64,000 nucleotides of DNA from Acanthosepion lycidas (taxonomy: Eukaryota; Mollusca; Cephalopoda; Sepiida; Sepiidae). The notes under the pieces are model-generated. The model saw only the letters and a list, made by a program, of their open reading frames with translations. It did no database searches and was not told the DNA's origin. Made by a program: the position numbers and the translations under genes. Numbering within the stretch: the first letter of the stretch is position 1; each line of letters starts with the position of its first letter. Shown one piece after another: positions 52,879 through 62,440 of this stretch. The stretch spans positions 57,018,074-57,082,073 of the forward strand of contig OZ010590.1 in assembly GCA_963932145.1 (NCBI GenBank), written 5' to 3'.

Positions 52879-53179
52879 ATGACAATATATATGCTCCCAA
52901 AAAATTTAATTTCAGTTGAGCACTCTGGAGATTAAGTGTGAATTTGTAAACAGTGACTACTACTGCTGATAAAGCAAAGCTCTTCCATGAATTGAGCCCT
53001 CTATGTCATGGGCATGTAAAGAATAAATAAGCAAAAATTCACCTTTCTCACTACTAGATGCTGATAGCTTAGGGGTAAAATCTCTGACTGATGCCAAATC
53101 AGTAGGGTTTCGATCCTGGCTTGCGGCAATCGGATGTCTACCTACACTGATGAGCTGTGATACAGTGAAACAGTCTGTC
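52874..53179 (+). mobile_element. 306-bp hammerhead-bounded unit (retrozyme-like)
   Basis: The predicted cleavage sites of the two hammerheads lie exactly 306 nt apart. The interval holds a tRNA-like Pol III promoter at 53065-53130 and no ORF of note. Direct repeats of about 50 bp (the hammerheads with GATGA.AATATATA) bound it, and (TA)n arrays lie outside both. Known retrozymes are small non-autonomous retroelements with hammerheads in their terminal repeats that yield circular RNAs; this fits that plan. A diverged monomer without hammerheads is at 41990-42270 (minus). Confidence 0.65.
53065..53130 (+). repeat. tRNA-like segment with A and B boxes
   Basis: TGATAGCTTAGGGGTAAAAT contains TAGCTTAGGGG, a good A-box match. 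GTAGGGTTTCGATCCTGGC contains GGTTTCGATCC, near the B-box consensus. CTGACT-GATGCCA-AATCAG between them resembles an anticodon arm. The acceptor stem does not pair, so it is a SINE-type promoter, not a tRNA gene. Confidence 0.6.
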
Positions 53180-53184
53180 TGTGG
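53142..53184 (+). ncRNA. Hammerhead ribozyme motif 2 (complete core)
   Basis: Type I hammerhead. Stem I strand CTACA (53142-53146), core CTGATGA (53147-53153), stem II GCTG-TGATA-CAGT with a G-U closing pair (53154-53166), core GAA (53167-53169), stem III ACA-GTC-TGT (53170-53178) with the required A-U first pair, cleavage after C 53179, stem I strand TGTGG (53180-53184; one U-G pair). Every conserved base is present, so self-cleavage of a plus-strand transcript is predicted. Loop-loop tertiary contacts cannot be judged by eye. Confidence 0.85.
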
Positions 53185-53187
53185 ATG

Positions 53188-53234
<47 letters not shown>
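53188..53234. repeat. (TA)n microsatellite
   Basis: TA array abutting the second hammerhead. Confidence 0.95.
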
Positions 53235-53236
<2 letters not shown>

Positions 53237-53710
53237 CATGGCAACTGCTTGGTATTGGTAACTGAAGTCATTGCATATTTCTTTTCAAGATAACATTAAT
53301 AGATGTCAGGCAAGTTAAAAAAAAATGCAGGAATTTTGCAGGCTGATAGTAAAGCTCTTGTTGCATTAAAGATTGATAAAAAATTCTTATCTCTATTTGA
53401 TCTTGATCCACATGAAGTTAAAATTAGCAAATATTAGTATAACTTGCTGTGTTGTTGTTGGCTGGGATAGAATATTTCCTGATGGTGCCTGTATTTGCAT
53501 CTAAACAAAAGCTAAAATTTCAAATAACAGTTTTTAAGTATGGACTTCTCCATTTGGATGTTTGGTGCTACACAATCTTTCTATCCCCATTTAACCCTAC
53601 AAGAATCTAGGGCTGTAAAGAACAATAAAAATATAGACTTTTCAGGGTTGTTACTGGCTAAAGTAGACAATTGCCCAAATTTTGATTGATGATTATCAAA
53701 GCAGGCTGGA
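53235..53710. other. No recognisable feature
   Basis: No motif seen. Confidence 0.4.
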
Positions 53711-53829
53711 GATTAAGGCCATATCATGTTGAAACACTGTTTCCCATACTATCAGTGAAGTTAAGCAACATTGAACCTGGTCAGTACCTAGATGGATGAC
53801 CACTTGGGAATATCAGGTGCTGGGGATTC
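53711..53829 (+). pseudogene. 5S rRNA-derived sequence (head of a composite SINE)
   Basis: It aligns by eye with almost the whole 5S rRNA: AAGGCCATATCATGTTGAAA at the start, GAAGTTAAGCAACATTGAAC (A box and intermediate element region), GGTCAGTACCTAGATGGATG (C box) and ACCACTTGGGAATATCAGGT at the end. The GC-rich positions are depleted by transitions, as in an old methylated copy. It joins directly to a SINE-S1 tRNA-like head at about 53830, as in known 5S-tRNA composite SINEs. Confidence 0.85.
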
Positions 53830-53975
53830 ATGGGTAGTGTAATCGATTATAGCTTGAAATTGTTAATCAGAGAGCCAAGTTCCAATTCCAAGTTTGTTAT
53901 ATTCACTTACGGACAAATATCCTTGGAAAAAGTATGAATTCCCCTCTTCTCCCCCAGCTATGGGCTAATTAGTAA
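53830..53975 (+). repeat. SINE-S1 copy fused to the 5S head
   Basis: GGGTAGTGTAATCGATTATA (A-box side), GAGCCAAGTTCCAATTCCAA (B-box-like), CACTTACGGACAAATATCCT, CTCTTCTCCCCCAGCTATGG and GGCTAATTAG. It is the only S1 copy here with a 5S head; the others lack one. Confidence 0.75.
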
Positions 53976-54170
53976 GACTTGTATCGCTAAAATCATTATT
54001 ATCTCATAAAAATTGTGTACAAAATATTTAGATTTCAGCATCAAATAGCCCATAGAGTTAAACAAATACAATCAGCCAATATTGAGTGGCTTTTCATCAT
54101 TGTATTGGGCGATCTTTCATATGATGAAATATGACTTGAAATAATTAATAAAATAACGTCACTTAATGAG
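53976..54170. other. No recognisable feature
   Basis: No motif seen. Confidence 0.4.
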
Positions 54171-54174
54171 ATGT

Positions 54175-54460
54175 TCATGAAATTACGTTTCACTCCAAGG
54201 TTGTGTAAATGATTTGGCTAAGATCAACTTCCTGTCATTTGTAACACTTAGTAAAGTTTGACTTTTTTGCTATCCCTCCCACCCACTTTCCGTCATCAAG
54301 CTGGTGAAGTAATTGACCCACTGCCATCCCTGTCTCTTTCAGTTTTGATATATCCTATAAGTGTTAAATTCTCCAAGCCTTCCTTCCTAATTATGTGCCC
54401 AAGAAATTTCAACTCTTTCTGATTTTGAGTACAAGTGGCTATTTTGTTTCCACAAAAGTC
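54175..54460 (-). pseudogene. LINE-C ORF2 C-terminal domain
   Basis: Minus strand: QNQKELKFLGHIIRKEGLEN (about 54435-54375), LTLIGYIKTERDRDGSG, then in shifted frame YFTSLMTESGWEG and SQTLLSVTNDRKL (about 54310-54225). The order FFGHIIRKEGLEN, a basic G-R-G-R stretch, LT.L..W....G, LLRAT.DR..W is the common C-terminal region of endonuclease/RT LINEs. The last Trp-containing block is lost. Confidence 0.8.
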
Positions 54461-54464
54461 TGTT

Positions 54465-54672
54465 TGCAATTAAAAAAAAGTTTATTACCAATTAAAAAAA
54501 TATTTGTTACCAATTAAAGATTTTTTTTACCAATTAAAATTGTTTGTTAGCAATTAAAAAAATGTTTGTTACTAATTTAAAAATTTTTTTTAAAATTTTG
54601 TTACCAATTAAAAAATGTTTGTTATCAATTAAAAAATGACTTTATCAATTAAAAAATGCTTGTTAACAATTA
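54465..54672 (+). repeat. Minisatellite, about 20-bp unit, about 10 copies
   Basis: Variants of TTTGTTACCAATTAAAAAAT recur; unit length shifts with the A/T runs. Confidence 0.88.
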
Positions 54673-54674
54673 AA

Positions 54675-54880
54675 AATATTCTTATTTACATTATTTACTT
54701 ATCGGCCTAATGTACTTATCTTTTTTGTTATTATCAAAATGCCTCAGCCTCTGTATGCATCAGTCGTCTTCAGGTATCTGTCAGTTCAGGCAACCTTCTG
54801 GTAATTTTGAACTGAACTCTTTATTTAATCTATAGGGATATATTTTCTCATTCTGTTGCTCATATCTACGGATATCTCAT
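54675..54880 (-). repeat. TTB repeat (partial)
   Basis: TTTACATTATTTACTTATCG, GTTATTATCAAAATG and, on the minus strand, CCTGAAGACGACTGATGC. The tRNA-like part is lost. Confidence 0.55.
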
Positions 54881-55950
54881 CTTATTCTTTTTAGGACTAT
54901 TCAGTTATTGCTTGCTCTGTTTCTGCTAACTCTGTGTCCATATTACTCAACCTGGGGGCTGAACTGACAATTAATATGCCACCAAATTCACAAACTTACA
55001 CTTTAATCTATGAAGCTATTATCCATTCAAAATCCTTACATTTTTGAAAATTAGTCCAAGCATCAAACACTGGTACGTTGTGATAAAATATGCAAATACT
55101 TCAGCCACCATCAAGTAGATTTCATTCTAAAGGTTATCCTGATCAACAGACTTCTAAAGAAGGCCAAAGAGCATAATAAATGATAATGACATTAGTCCAA
55201 ATGTAAATAATAATTTCTTGGTAGGTTAACTTTTCTTCTCCTTCCCTAATTAGTATGCACTATACTTGGCAGGTCATGTGACCTTTAACAGCTAGTCAGT
55301 GACACCTTAACCTGGAGGGCAAATCATTCTAGAGTAGATGCCATGAAGAGAAGATGCTCTCTGACATGTCAGAAAAGCACAACATCTTGCAACATGAGGT
55401 GCTGAATTTGTGAGTAAGGAGAAACTTTTGTAATATTCACTAGCTTTCATCTTCAGGGTTGGGGAGAAGGCATATAACACATTTCTACAGTTTGTTCTCT
55501 TTCTATAAAATAAAACCTTCATTTATGTTTTAACTTCTCTCTAGATGTATTTATATTTTTTAAGTTAATGCTTGCATAAATATCTGTACTTATGACAGGT
55601 ACTATTAAAACCGTTTGTATATATTTGGTATACGCAACATCAATTAGTAAACCCTAACATACTGGAAATTCAGAGGGAAAATTAGCCATTAATTTAATGA
55701 GACTAGTATCTTCATCTTTCTTGTTTTAGTCACAATTTTGAATTATACTCTTTCCCCAAAATGAGGACAATACTCAAATGTAGTATAATTATAATTTATT
55801 AATTACCTGTCTATTGGTCAGAATAGCTCAGGTGCAATCAAACTTTTAGAAATGGTTAGCATCATACATGGTGTGGATTTTTATTTTTTTTCCTTCCTAA
55901 ATGAAACTGATGCCAATCGCACACAAAGTGTTTCCACTGTTATTATTTAT
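54881..55950. other. No recognisable feature
   Basis: A minus-strand open frame of 71 codons (55307-55522) contains four Cys residues but no known motif. Confidence 0.4.
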
Positions 55951-55952
55951 AA

Positions 55953-56480
55953 GAGCGTAAAGCCACTAAGACACAAGGAGTTACAGGGTGTGTAAGAATT
56001 AGGTACAGAAACATTACAAATGATCGGAAAGAGAAAAGAGTAATCAGGAAGACAGTAGATATTAATTGGTATTGCATTTAAATTTTTGCAGAATAAAGTT
56101 GGCTAGAAAGCATGGAGCAGGAAGGGTGTTCCACAAGCAAGAACTGTGAGAAAAGAAACTGTTAGCATAGAACTTATTGCTACATCTAGCTAGCCCAACT
56201 GTTAACTGATAAGATCTTCATGGCAGTCTAGTACTGCGCTTGAATTCAAAAGGCTAGGTACCATACCAAAGAGCTCATCAAAACAATTACCATGAAAGTA
56301 TTTTAGAAAAGGCACAGGGAAGAAACCTTACAGCAGTGGGAAAGTGACTGAAGGCAAGCTGCCAGATCAGGACCAATAATATTGCTGATTCTTCTTTGGA
56401 TCTTATCAAGGTGCTCAAGGTAAATAGCAGGGGCACCGGGCCATATGTGGCAGCAAATTCTAAGCATGGGCAAATGGGAG
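55953..56480 (-). pseudogene. LINE-A 3' end (minus, long)
   Basis: Minus strand in order: SPICPCLEFAATYGPVPLLF (56480-56420), TLIRSKEESAILLVLIWQLA (56415-56355), then FKYFHG, YLAFEFKRSTRLP-like and the SFFSHSSCLWNTLPAPCF tail. The 3' terminus (GTAAAGCCACTAAGACACAA on plus) lies at 55958. Confidence 0.78.
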
Positions 56481-56798
56481 ATCTATAGATATATATATAT
56501 AGATAATTAAATAAAAATAAACATGATTTATTGCAATTATAAAAATTAGTATTTGTAATCAAATAAAGATATTTACAAAACTTATCATAAACTAGTATAA
56601 GATTGTTTTTGAAAATTGATATTTGAAATCTGAAACCAAACACCAATCCCTGGCACTTAGAAAAACTATGCAACTTCTCCAGCCACAAGACAGGTCACAA
56701 GAGTGTATTGCTATTAATCTTTACTTATTTTAGAAGATTACAATATGGGAAGAGCTTGTTTGCCTCTGAAAATAAATCTGGGATATTTCACCAGCACT
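56481..56798. other. No recognisable feature
   Basis: AT-rich. Confidence 0.4.
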
Positions 56799-58355
56799 GG
56801 TCTGAAATCCACATCTCCTTGATCCATGAGATAAGCGACTTATAGATACAAATCTTAGATTAGTGCAGTGCCAGGTAAAATGTAGAAAATTGAAGAATGT
56901 GTTGTGCCAGGCTTCCAAGTTTTTTGTTTTTTTTTTATCTGGGATTGGGCATCAATCAAATGGCAATTGCAGGAAATAAGTGTCTCATTTTAATTTTGTT
57001 TTATTTAGAACTTAATATACATATTGAAATCAAAACGGACAGAGAAAAGCAGAGAAACCTATCAAATGAATTTGTGGAAATGGATGGAAGTACAGAGTTT
57101 GCACTGTATAGAAAAAAGATAGAATTTACTAAGAGCTATAAAGGATAGGAAGCTGTGGAAAGCCTAGTCCAGAAGGAACACTGTATATACAAGGAGTTTT
57201 TTTCAAAATGATCTAAGTATAAAAAAATACACAAACTGAACTGACAAAGCAACTTGTGTTTTCAAATCACTAACAATGTTGTGATATTTTCCAGTCTCCA
57301 TGGCAGCAGAATATAGCATAAGATCAGTTTAATGTATGGTGTCCACAGGGCCCAGGTGCAAAGATCTTGTGCCACACAGTCTATAATATAGGGCCCACAT
57401 TCTATTACATCTCAATTTTCATAAGGTAGTATTCATATAAAATAGAAATTTTATTGTAACAAATTTTATTGTACAAAAGTGGTTCATATGCAATATAGGT
57501 GAACAATTCTCCTAGAAGAATTTACGATAAACACAATATATCTAGAGACAAATTAAAGACATATCATTTTTCCATCTTAAATAAATCAACAATGTTTTAT
57601 GGCAATTTTTACATCAACTTGATACTTTTTTTATTAAAAAGTTGAAAAATTTGAAGACATTCAACATTGTAGATAAAAAATAGTGAATTTTATATTGTTT
57701 TACTGAGAGCATGAGAAAAGTAAATTCACAGATTTGGATGAATAAAAAGACTCCAGAATGACATCAAAATCAATGAAAATTTTTCATCTTTTAATAGTCA
57801 GCTGTGTTTAGTTTAATTTGTAACGTATATAAATATAAGTAGAAAATGTGGATAAGATAGCAAGGGCTACAAAGTACTGCCAATGCCCCACAATCAAGCT
57901 ACCCGTAGGTTTTGTGGATAGTAGGTGCCATCCCTGTGTGTCCACATACATAGATATAAGCCAAGAACAAAAACTGATCAGTCCATGAAACATGTCGTTA
58001 TCAATATCAGACTGATACTTTCTGTGTAAGGTAATACTGTCACAGAGTTGGAATCCTTGGAATTAGACTTATGAAGAAAATCAGATTGGACACCTTCATC
58101 TCAAGTTGAAGTCTGGACCTTAATAATTTCATAGAAAATGTAAAAGTCATGAACCCAAACATTTCTAGCCTTTTTATTCGTATTATTTATCATGATAGTT
58201 AATGGAGCCTGGGAAGAGGGTAATCCTGTGTAAGTGATGTAATGGAATAACCTGTCACTCCCATCAGTGACTACACTATAGGTAGTAGCTATCTATAAGT
58301 ATCTGTAAGTCAACGGACTACAAAGACTAGCTGGGATCTGTTACTCAGCTCTTAG
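56799..58355 (+). repeat. Segmental duplication, copy 1 (about 1.56 kb or more)
   Basis: Starts GGTCTGAAATCCACATCTCC and is nearly identical to 62441-64000, with few substitutions and three or four 1-bp indels (offset 5642 at the start, 5645 at the end). The copied region includes the start of the solo LTR, so the true length is longer than the window shows. It contains no recognised gene. A minus-strand open frame of 61 codons (57808-57993) with two hydrophobic stretches differs by one amino acid between copies. Confidence 0.95.
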
Positions 58356-58705
58356 CTGTTGCCGAACTCTCTGCCTTTGGGCAGAGAGGAACCAAGACGA
58401 GGCTATGCTGAAGGGCAGAGTCTTATCCAGGAAGGCAGACAGACCTGAACCCGTTTATGCAGTGTTTGTGGGAAATTTTTGGGCTCAGATTGCCCCACAT
58501 TAAATTCAGCCTTATGTCACATCCTACCCTGTGGGCAAGTTGGTAAATATTACTAGCTGGGATCTGTTGAGTACGACTCAATAGTAGCACTCACTACTGG
58601 TTTGACTTGCGATGACCTTATTGTATTGGTTTTTACAATAAACCTTTACTTATTTCATTCACCATGTTTTTCAAGTATATATTCCTATTATCACAGAATA
58701 TAACA
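58235..58705 (+). mobile_element. Solo LTR, 471 bp, with 5-bp target duplication
   Basis: Begins TGATGTAATGGAATAACC, ends CAGAATATAACA, and is flanked by GTAAG at 58230-58234 and 58706-58710. Same family as 16048-16578; about 60 bp shorter because of internal losses (for example near 58595). ACAATAAACC signal near 58635. No internal region, so a solo LTR. Confidence 0.9.
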
Positions 58706-58819
58706 GTAAGTTATATTAGCCATTTCCTTATAAGAAAACATTCAGTATATATTGGCCAGTGATATTTTCGGTTGACTCCTTCACATTCTAGGATAACATT
58801 TTCTGCTGACATGAAGTGA

Positions 58820-59015
58820 AAACATTATATTGAATCAAATGCTAAGTCTGCTGATAGGAAAGATGGTTTTCTGTGTTGTGCTAGACAATTATTGTCATCA
58901 GAATCCAAGGATTCCAACTCTGTGACAGTATTACCAAACACAGAGAGTATCAGTCTGATATTGATAACAATATTTTGTCATGCTTCATGTATTCATGTAT
59001 TTTCAAATGCCATAA
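58820..59015 (+). pseudogene. LINE-A internal fragment joined to an inverted duplicate piece
   Basis: 58825-58915 reads ESNAKSADRKDGFLCCARQL and LSSES, the LINE-A region just upstream of its 3' half (compare 4038). From about 58905 to 59000 it matches, inverted, 57985-58065 of the duplicated block (GGATTCCAACTCTGTGACAG). The block may therefore contain LINE-A sequence. Confidence 0.55.
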
Positions 59016-59400
59016 AATTCTCATTTTAGATAAATGAACTAACCCTGTGATGTCTTATGACATGTGGCCTTGATTATTTTTAATCAGAACTTCGATTTGT
59101 TCATTATCAGGCTTGCCAGAACATTCTCGGTCTTCCAGTTCAAAATTTCCACTTCTGAGCTTAGCAAACCACTGTGGCACCATCTCTATAAATGGCACAT
59201 ATATTTTTTGCTGTTTGTATAACATGCTTTTCCTAAAAATAAAACAGTATCAAATGATAAAAATGCATCAGTTTCCTCCATTTTCACTTTGAACATAGAA
59301 ACATTTCAGATTCAAAATTCGCAAATGAATTGCACACAAAGGTGCATTGAAATGTCATTATTCTTAATATGTATCTTCTTCTATATTCCTTGTCCATTCA
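59016..59400. other. No recognisable feature
   Basis: No motif seen. Confidence 0.4.
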
Positions 59401-59404
59401 TAAA

Positions 59405-59609
59405 GTTCAAATCAGGAAATCTCATCAGAATATTTACCATGAAAAGATTTACAGAAAACATACAGGAAAGCTATGTTATGGTGGTGGGAAAGTGACTGAA
59501 GCCAAGATGCCAGGACAGGATCAGTAACATTGCAGATTCTTCTTTGTATTTTATCAAGAATCTCTAGAAGCATCAAACCAAAAGTGGCAGCAATATTCAA
59601 AGCAATATT

Positions 59610-59610
<1 letters not shown>
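59405..59610 (-). pseudogene. LINE-A internal 3' fragment (minus)
   Basis: Minus frame reads IAATFGLMLLEILDKIQRRI, CNVTDPVLASWLQSLSHHHN and IAFLYVFCKSFHGKYSDEIS, the LINE-A block before the LWNSLP tail. The actual tail is missing; it ends at a (TA)n array on the other side. Confidence 0.8.
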
Positions 59611-59679
<69 letters not shown>

Positions 59680-59692
59680 GTATATATATATA
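59611..59692. repeat. (TA)n microsatellite
   Basis: Long TA array with TATGTATATGTA. Confidence 0.95.
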
Positions 59693-59714
59693 TAAACACA
59701 TATTCATTTTTTGT

Positions 59715-59880
59715 ATAATTTATCATCCAAAAAGAAAAAAAAGATTATTAGATCGCATGAGAAATTGTATAAAAAACTAAATAAAAGCACCTTGTCTGTC
59801 GTATTCAATGAAATGTGTATGAAAGAAGGATTGCTGCCTAAATACACAAATTTTAAATATATATATATATTTGTAGTAAA
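59715..59880 (+). pseudogene. Penelope-like element N-terminal block
   Basis: Plus frame: KKIIRSHEKLYKKLNKSTLS, VVFNEMCMKEGLLPKYTNFK. Third copy of the block at 3105 and 25900. It is preceded at 20 bp by a (TA)n array and loses the frame after 59960. Confidence 0.6.
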
Positions 59881-60306
59881 GTGTGTCTTGGATCCAGGTC
59901 ATGTCGCCGCAAATATTTTGTCATATATGGCCTACTGTAATATTTTGTCACAGTTTGTCTGACGGTAACTCTACAAGCTGCATAAGAAGATGCCTGCCCC
60001 CAACCCCACCGTAAAAAAAAAAAGTTATTTTTCATGACTTTTTAAGAAAAAAAGGAATCAGTTTTGGTTTGATCTTACAATTCATTAAATTAACAGTTTC
60101 TGTTTTAACAAGATGTAGACATTTTTATTTAAAATTTAAAAAAATGTTTAAATAAGTTTCTTATCGATTGATGATAGGTGTCATAAAATGGTGGTTGATT
60201 GATGACTAGTAAACTAAACATTTCCAGTAAGTGATGAAATATTATGGTAGGCTATATATGAAAAAATATTTATGTCTGCATGCCTGGATCAAATCACCAT
60301 TCACCA

Positions 60307-60309
<3 letters not shown>
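59881..60309. other. No recognisable feature
   Basis: A short C-rich patch (GCCTGCCCCCAACCCCACCG) at 59992-60011; otherwise AT-rich. Confidence 0.4.

Positions 60310-60350
<41 letters not shown>
60310..60350. repeat. (TA)n microsatellite
   Basis: Pure TA array. Confidence 0.95.
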
Positions 60351-60352
<2 letters not shown>

Positions 60353-60354
60353 TA

Positions 60355-60770
60355 TATTCTGACCATGAGAATCAGGTTTGAATCTTACCATGGTCAATTT
60401 GTCAGGAAGGAGACTTCCTCATGTTATCGGACTGGAAGGTGACTGAAAACCACACGACTGGTTGACCCAAGCCTCTTGAGTGAAATTGGGCTGACGGAAC
60501 TCTTGGGAGCCATCGATAGTTGTGCTAACATGAAGTGACAAGTCATCGTGGCAAAGGGTTTGGGCATGCTGGCCTTGTTCACATTGTTGATCATGCTAGA
60601 TAACAGGCTTTATCCCAGAAACTGTAATTAAGCTTTGCTCAGCATAATTACAGTATAAACCACAGGTTGGCCCTGTGGGTATTGAACAAACACAAATGTG
60701 CCTGAGCAAGCGTCTGCAATAGGGATTGGCTAGCTTCCCTAGTAGATGGGTATCCTTGAATATGAGTGCC
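60355..60770 (+). repeat. Unclassified SINE-like segment between (TA)n arrays
   Basis: GAATCAGGTTTGAATCTTACC (60369-60389) is B-box-like, and the segment is GC-richer than its flanks with (TA)n on both sides. No second copy is present to define it. Confidence 0.4.
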
Positions 60771-60771
60771 C

Positions 60772-60774
<3 letters not shown>

Positions 60775-60830
<56 letters not shown>

Positions 60831-60835
60831 TATAT
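60775..60835. repeat. (TA)n microsatellite
   Basis: Long TA array. Confidence 0.95.
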
Positions 60836-60849
60836 TTAGTTTATGAAAA

Positions 60850-61130
60850 CTAGGTAATCCGTATGGATAATCCTATAAATCTTTTATATATTAAATTTTT
60901 TCCAATTTAAATATTATATATATTAAATGAGAAAATGAGATAAAACACTAATAACAATGTTTTATCTCATTTTCTCATTTAATATTCTCCAATTGGAAGT
61001 GTGTGTTTAACATTCTTTATAGTATGGAGGAAAATCTTTTAAATTGATAATTTTATTTAAATTGAAATATATTACCCTTTAATAATCATTATTGATGATA
61101 AAATATTTAAATTGGAAAAATTTTTGATAT
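60850..61130. repeat. Nested inverted repeats with a perfect 26-bp hairpin
   Basis: 60922-60947 and 60958-60983 pair perfectly over 26 bp with a 10-bp loop. Outside it, TTTTTTCCAATTTAAATATT (60890-60912) is mirrored by AATATTTAAATTGGAAAAAT at 61102-61122. Looks like a foldback terminal structure. Confidence 0.7.
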
Positions 61131-61599
61131 TTAGGTAGATGTTAATACATGAAGTTACCTGTGTATTTCGGTACCTGGGTACCTGTATGAGTGATTGAAT
61201 ATGTAAAGGAACGTGTGTATATGTGATATTTGCATGGGTGTGTATACATTATATGACAGAGCAAGATCTTTAATATTACCTTCAAATATTACCCCATAAC
61301 TAAAATTTAAGTAAAAGAGATTACCTATCTAGAAACAGTCACGAGTTAAATTCAGTAACAAAATTCAAACGGATTGAGATGTCAACTTAATAATCAATAA
61401 TAAAATTTTTTAAAGAGATTAAAAAATAGATTACTAGAAGTAAACTTATATTTTAAAATAAAATTTTGTACTTTCCATGAATATTTTTCTAATCGACTAT
61501 TTCATAGCAAATCCCCAAAATTTAAAAAAAATTTAAATGACTAACAAACATCAAATTAAATTATTTGTAGACAGTCTAGAGACATTCAAATTTATATCA
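61131..61599. other. No recognisable feature
   Basis: AT-rich; possible further Penelope 5' sequence but no motif. Confidence 0.35.
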
Positions 61600-61999
61600 A
61601 ACATTATAATCTTTTATGAACGCCCAAAATAACACTTTCAAAGTAAAGCAAAATAACAGCGTCTGTTTCTAGCTTTTTTTTACAAAGAAAATTAGTGACA
61701 TTTTCTCTCTTTTTCTCTCTATGGGTTTTTTCTTCTCTAACCCTTCGATATCAATATATAACTTCCATTAAGTTAACCGTTTAAATGTGTCAATATCTGC
61801 TAACTCACTCATGTTTTCTCTCTCTCCCCCGTCACTTCCTCACTTTGTTAATTTACATATGTTTAATATGGCCCGTCAAAAATGTGTAAATTTTCTTTTC
61901 ATTTTTTGTTTGGAAGTAAAGTCTGATGATCCGCAGTCCTTTTAAAAGGGCTGTGGTGAAATAATTTATTACATGGAACCTTAAAGTGGTCTGTTTTTA

Positions 62000-62000
<1 letters not shown>
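61600..62000 (+). mobile_element. Penelope-like terminal repeat with hammerhead-like motif (plus)
   Basis: Opposite-strand partner of 10991-11400. It contains a pyrimidine-rich stretch (CTCTCTTTTTCTCTC), TTAAGTTAACCGTTTAAA and the hammerhead-like motif at 61923, and stops at a (TA)n array. Confidence 0.55.
61923..61975 (+). ncRNA. Candidate hammerhead ribozyme with long stem II
   Basis: CTGATGA at 61923-61929. CCGCAGTCC (61931-61939) pairs over all nine positions, two of them G-U, with GGGCTGTGG (61948-61956). TTTTAAAA closes the loop. GAAA is at 61958-61961, then the A/T-only palindromic ATAATTTAT as stem III. The closing position of stem II is U-U, and stem I pairs only weakly (AGT with ACA), so activity is uncertain. 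The equivalent at 11035-11072 on minus is more decayed. Confidence 0.5.

Positions 62001-62001
<1 letters not shown>

Positions 62002-62050
<49 letters not shown>
62002..62050. repeat. (TA)n microsatellite
   Basis: Pure TA array abutting the terminal repeat. Confidence 0.95.
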
Positions 62051-62052
<2 letters not shown>

Positions 62053-62440
62053 GGTGCTCAAAAGTCATCACCCTGTCCTGATTCTCTAAAATCTAATCAA
62101 ATAAACAGTTATATGTTATTAAGTGCTTTTATGATTAACATTAAATGTTAATTACAAATAAAAAACACAATTGTCCTGATTGTATTGGGAAAAAAAACAC
62201 TTGACTCGTGCTGGTTAGGAATTAGTAGAAATAAAAATAAAGCAACAAAATTTAAACTTAAAACTTCAAATTTTACCGACAGCTTCTTAAAAGACCAAAA
62301 TGAACAACAGTTTTCTAAAGTAAGATATTTCTTAAAGAGTTCTTTTCATGTTGGGTAAGAGTTTTCGCACAGAACTTTTGTCAGTGTTCACGAAATTTAC
62401 AGAGAAAATTACAGTGTAGTCTCCCTTTAATTATTTTTTT
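62051..62440. other. No recognisable feature
   Basis: AT-rich; ends where the segmental duplication begins. Confidence 0.4.

Noticed and set aside
53065-53130. Functional tRNA gene
   Set aside because: A and B boxes are recognisable, but the acceptor stem does not pair and no other tRNA-like copy here folds.
53711-53829. Functional 5S rRNA gene
   Set aside because: Many transitions at normally invariant sites and a direct fusion to a SINE show a pseudogene.
55307-55522. Zinc-finger fragment
   Set aside because: Four Cys residues but spacing does not match any finger and there is no His partner pattern.
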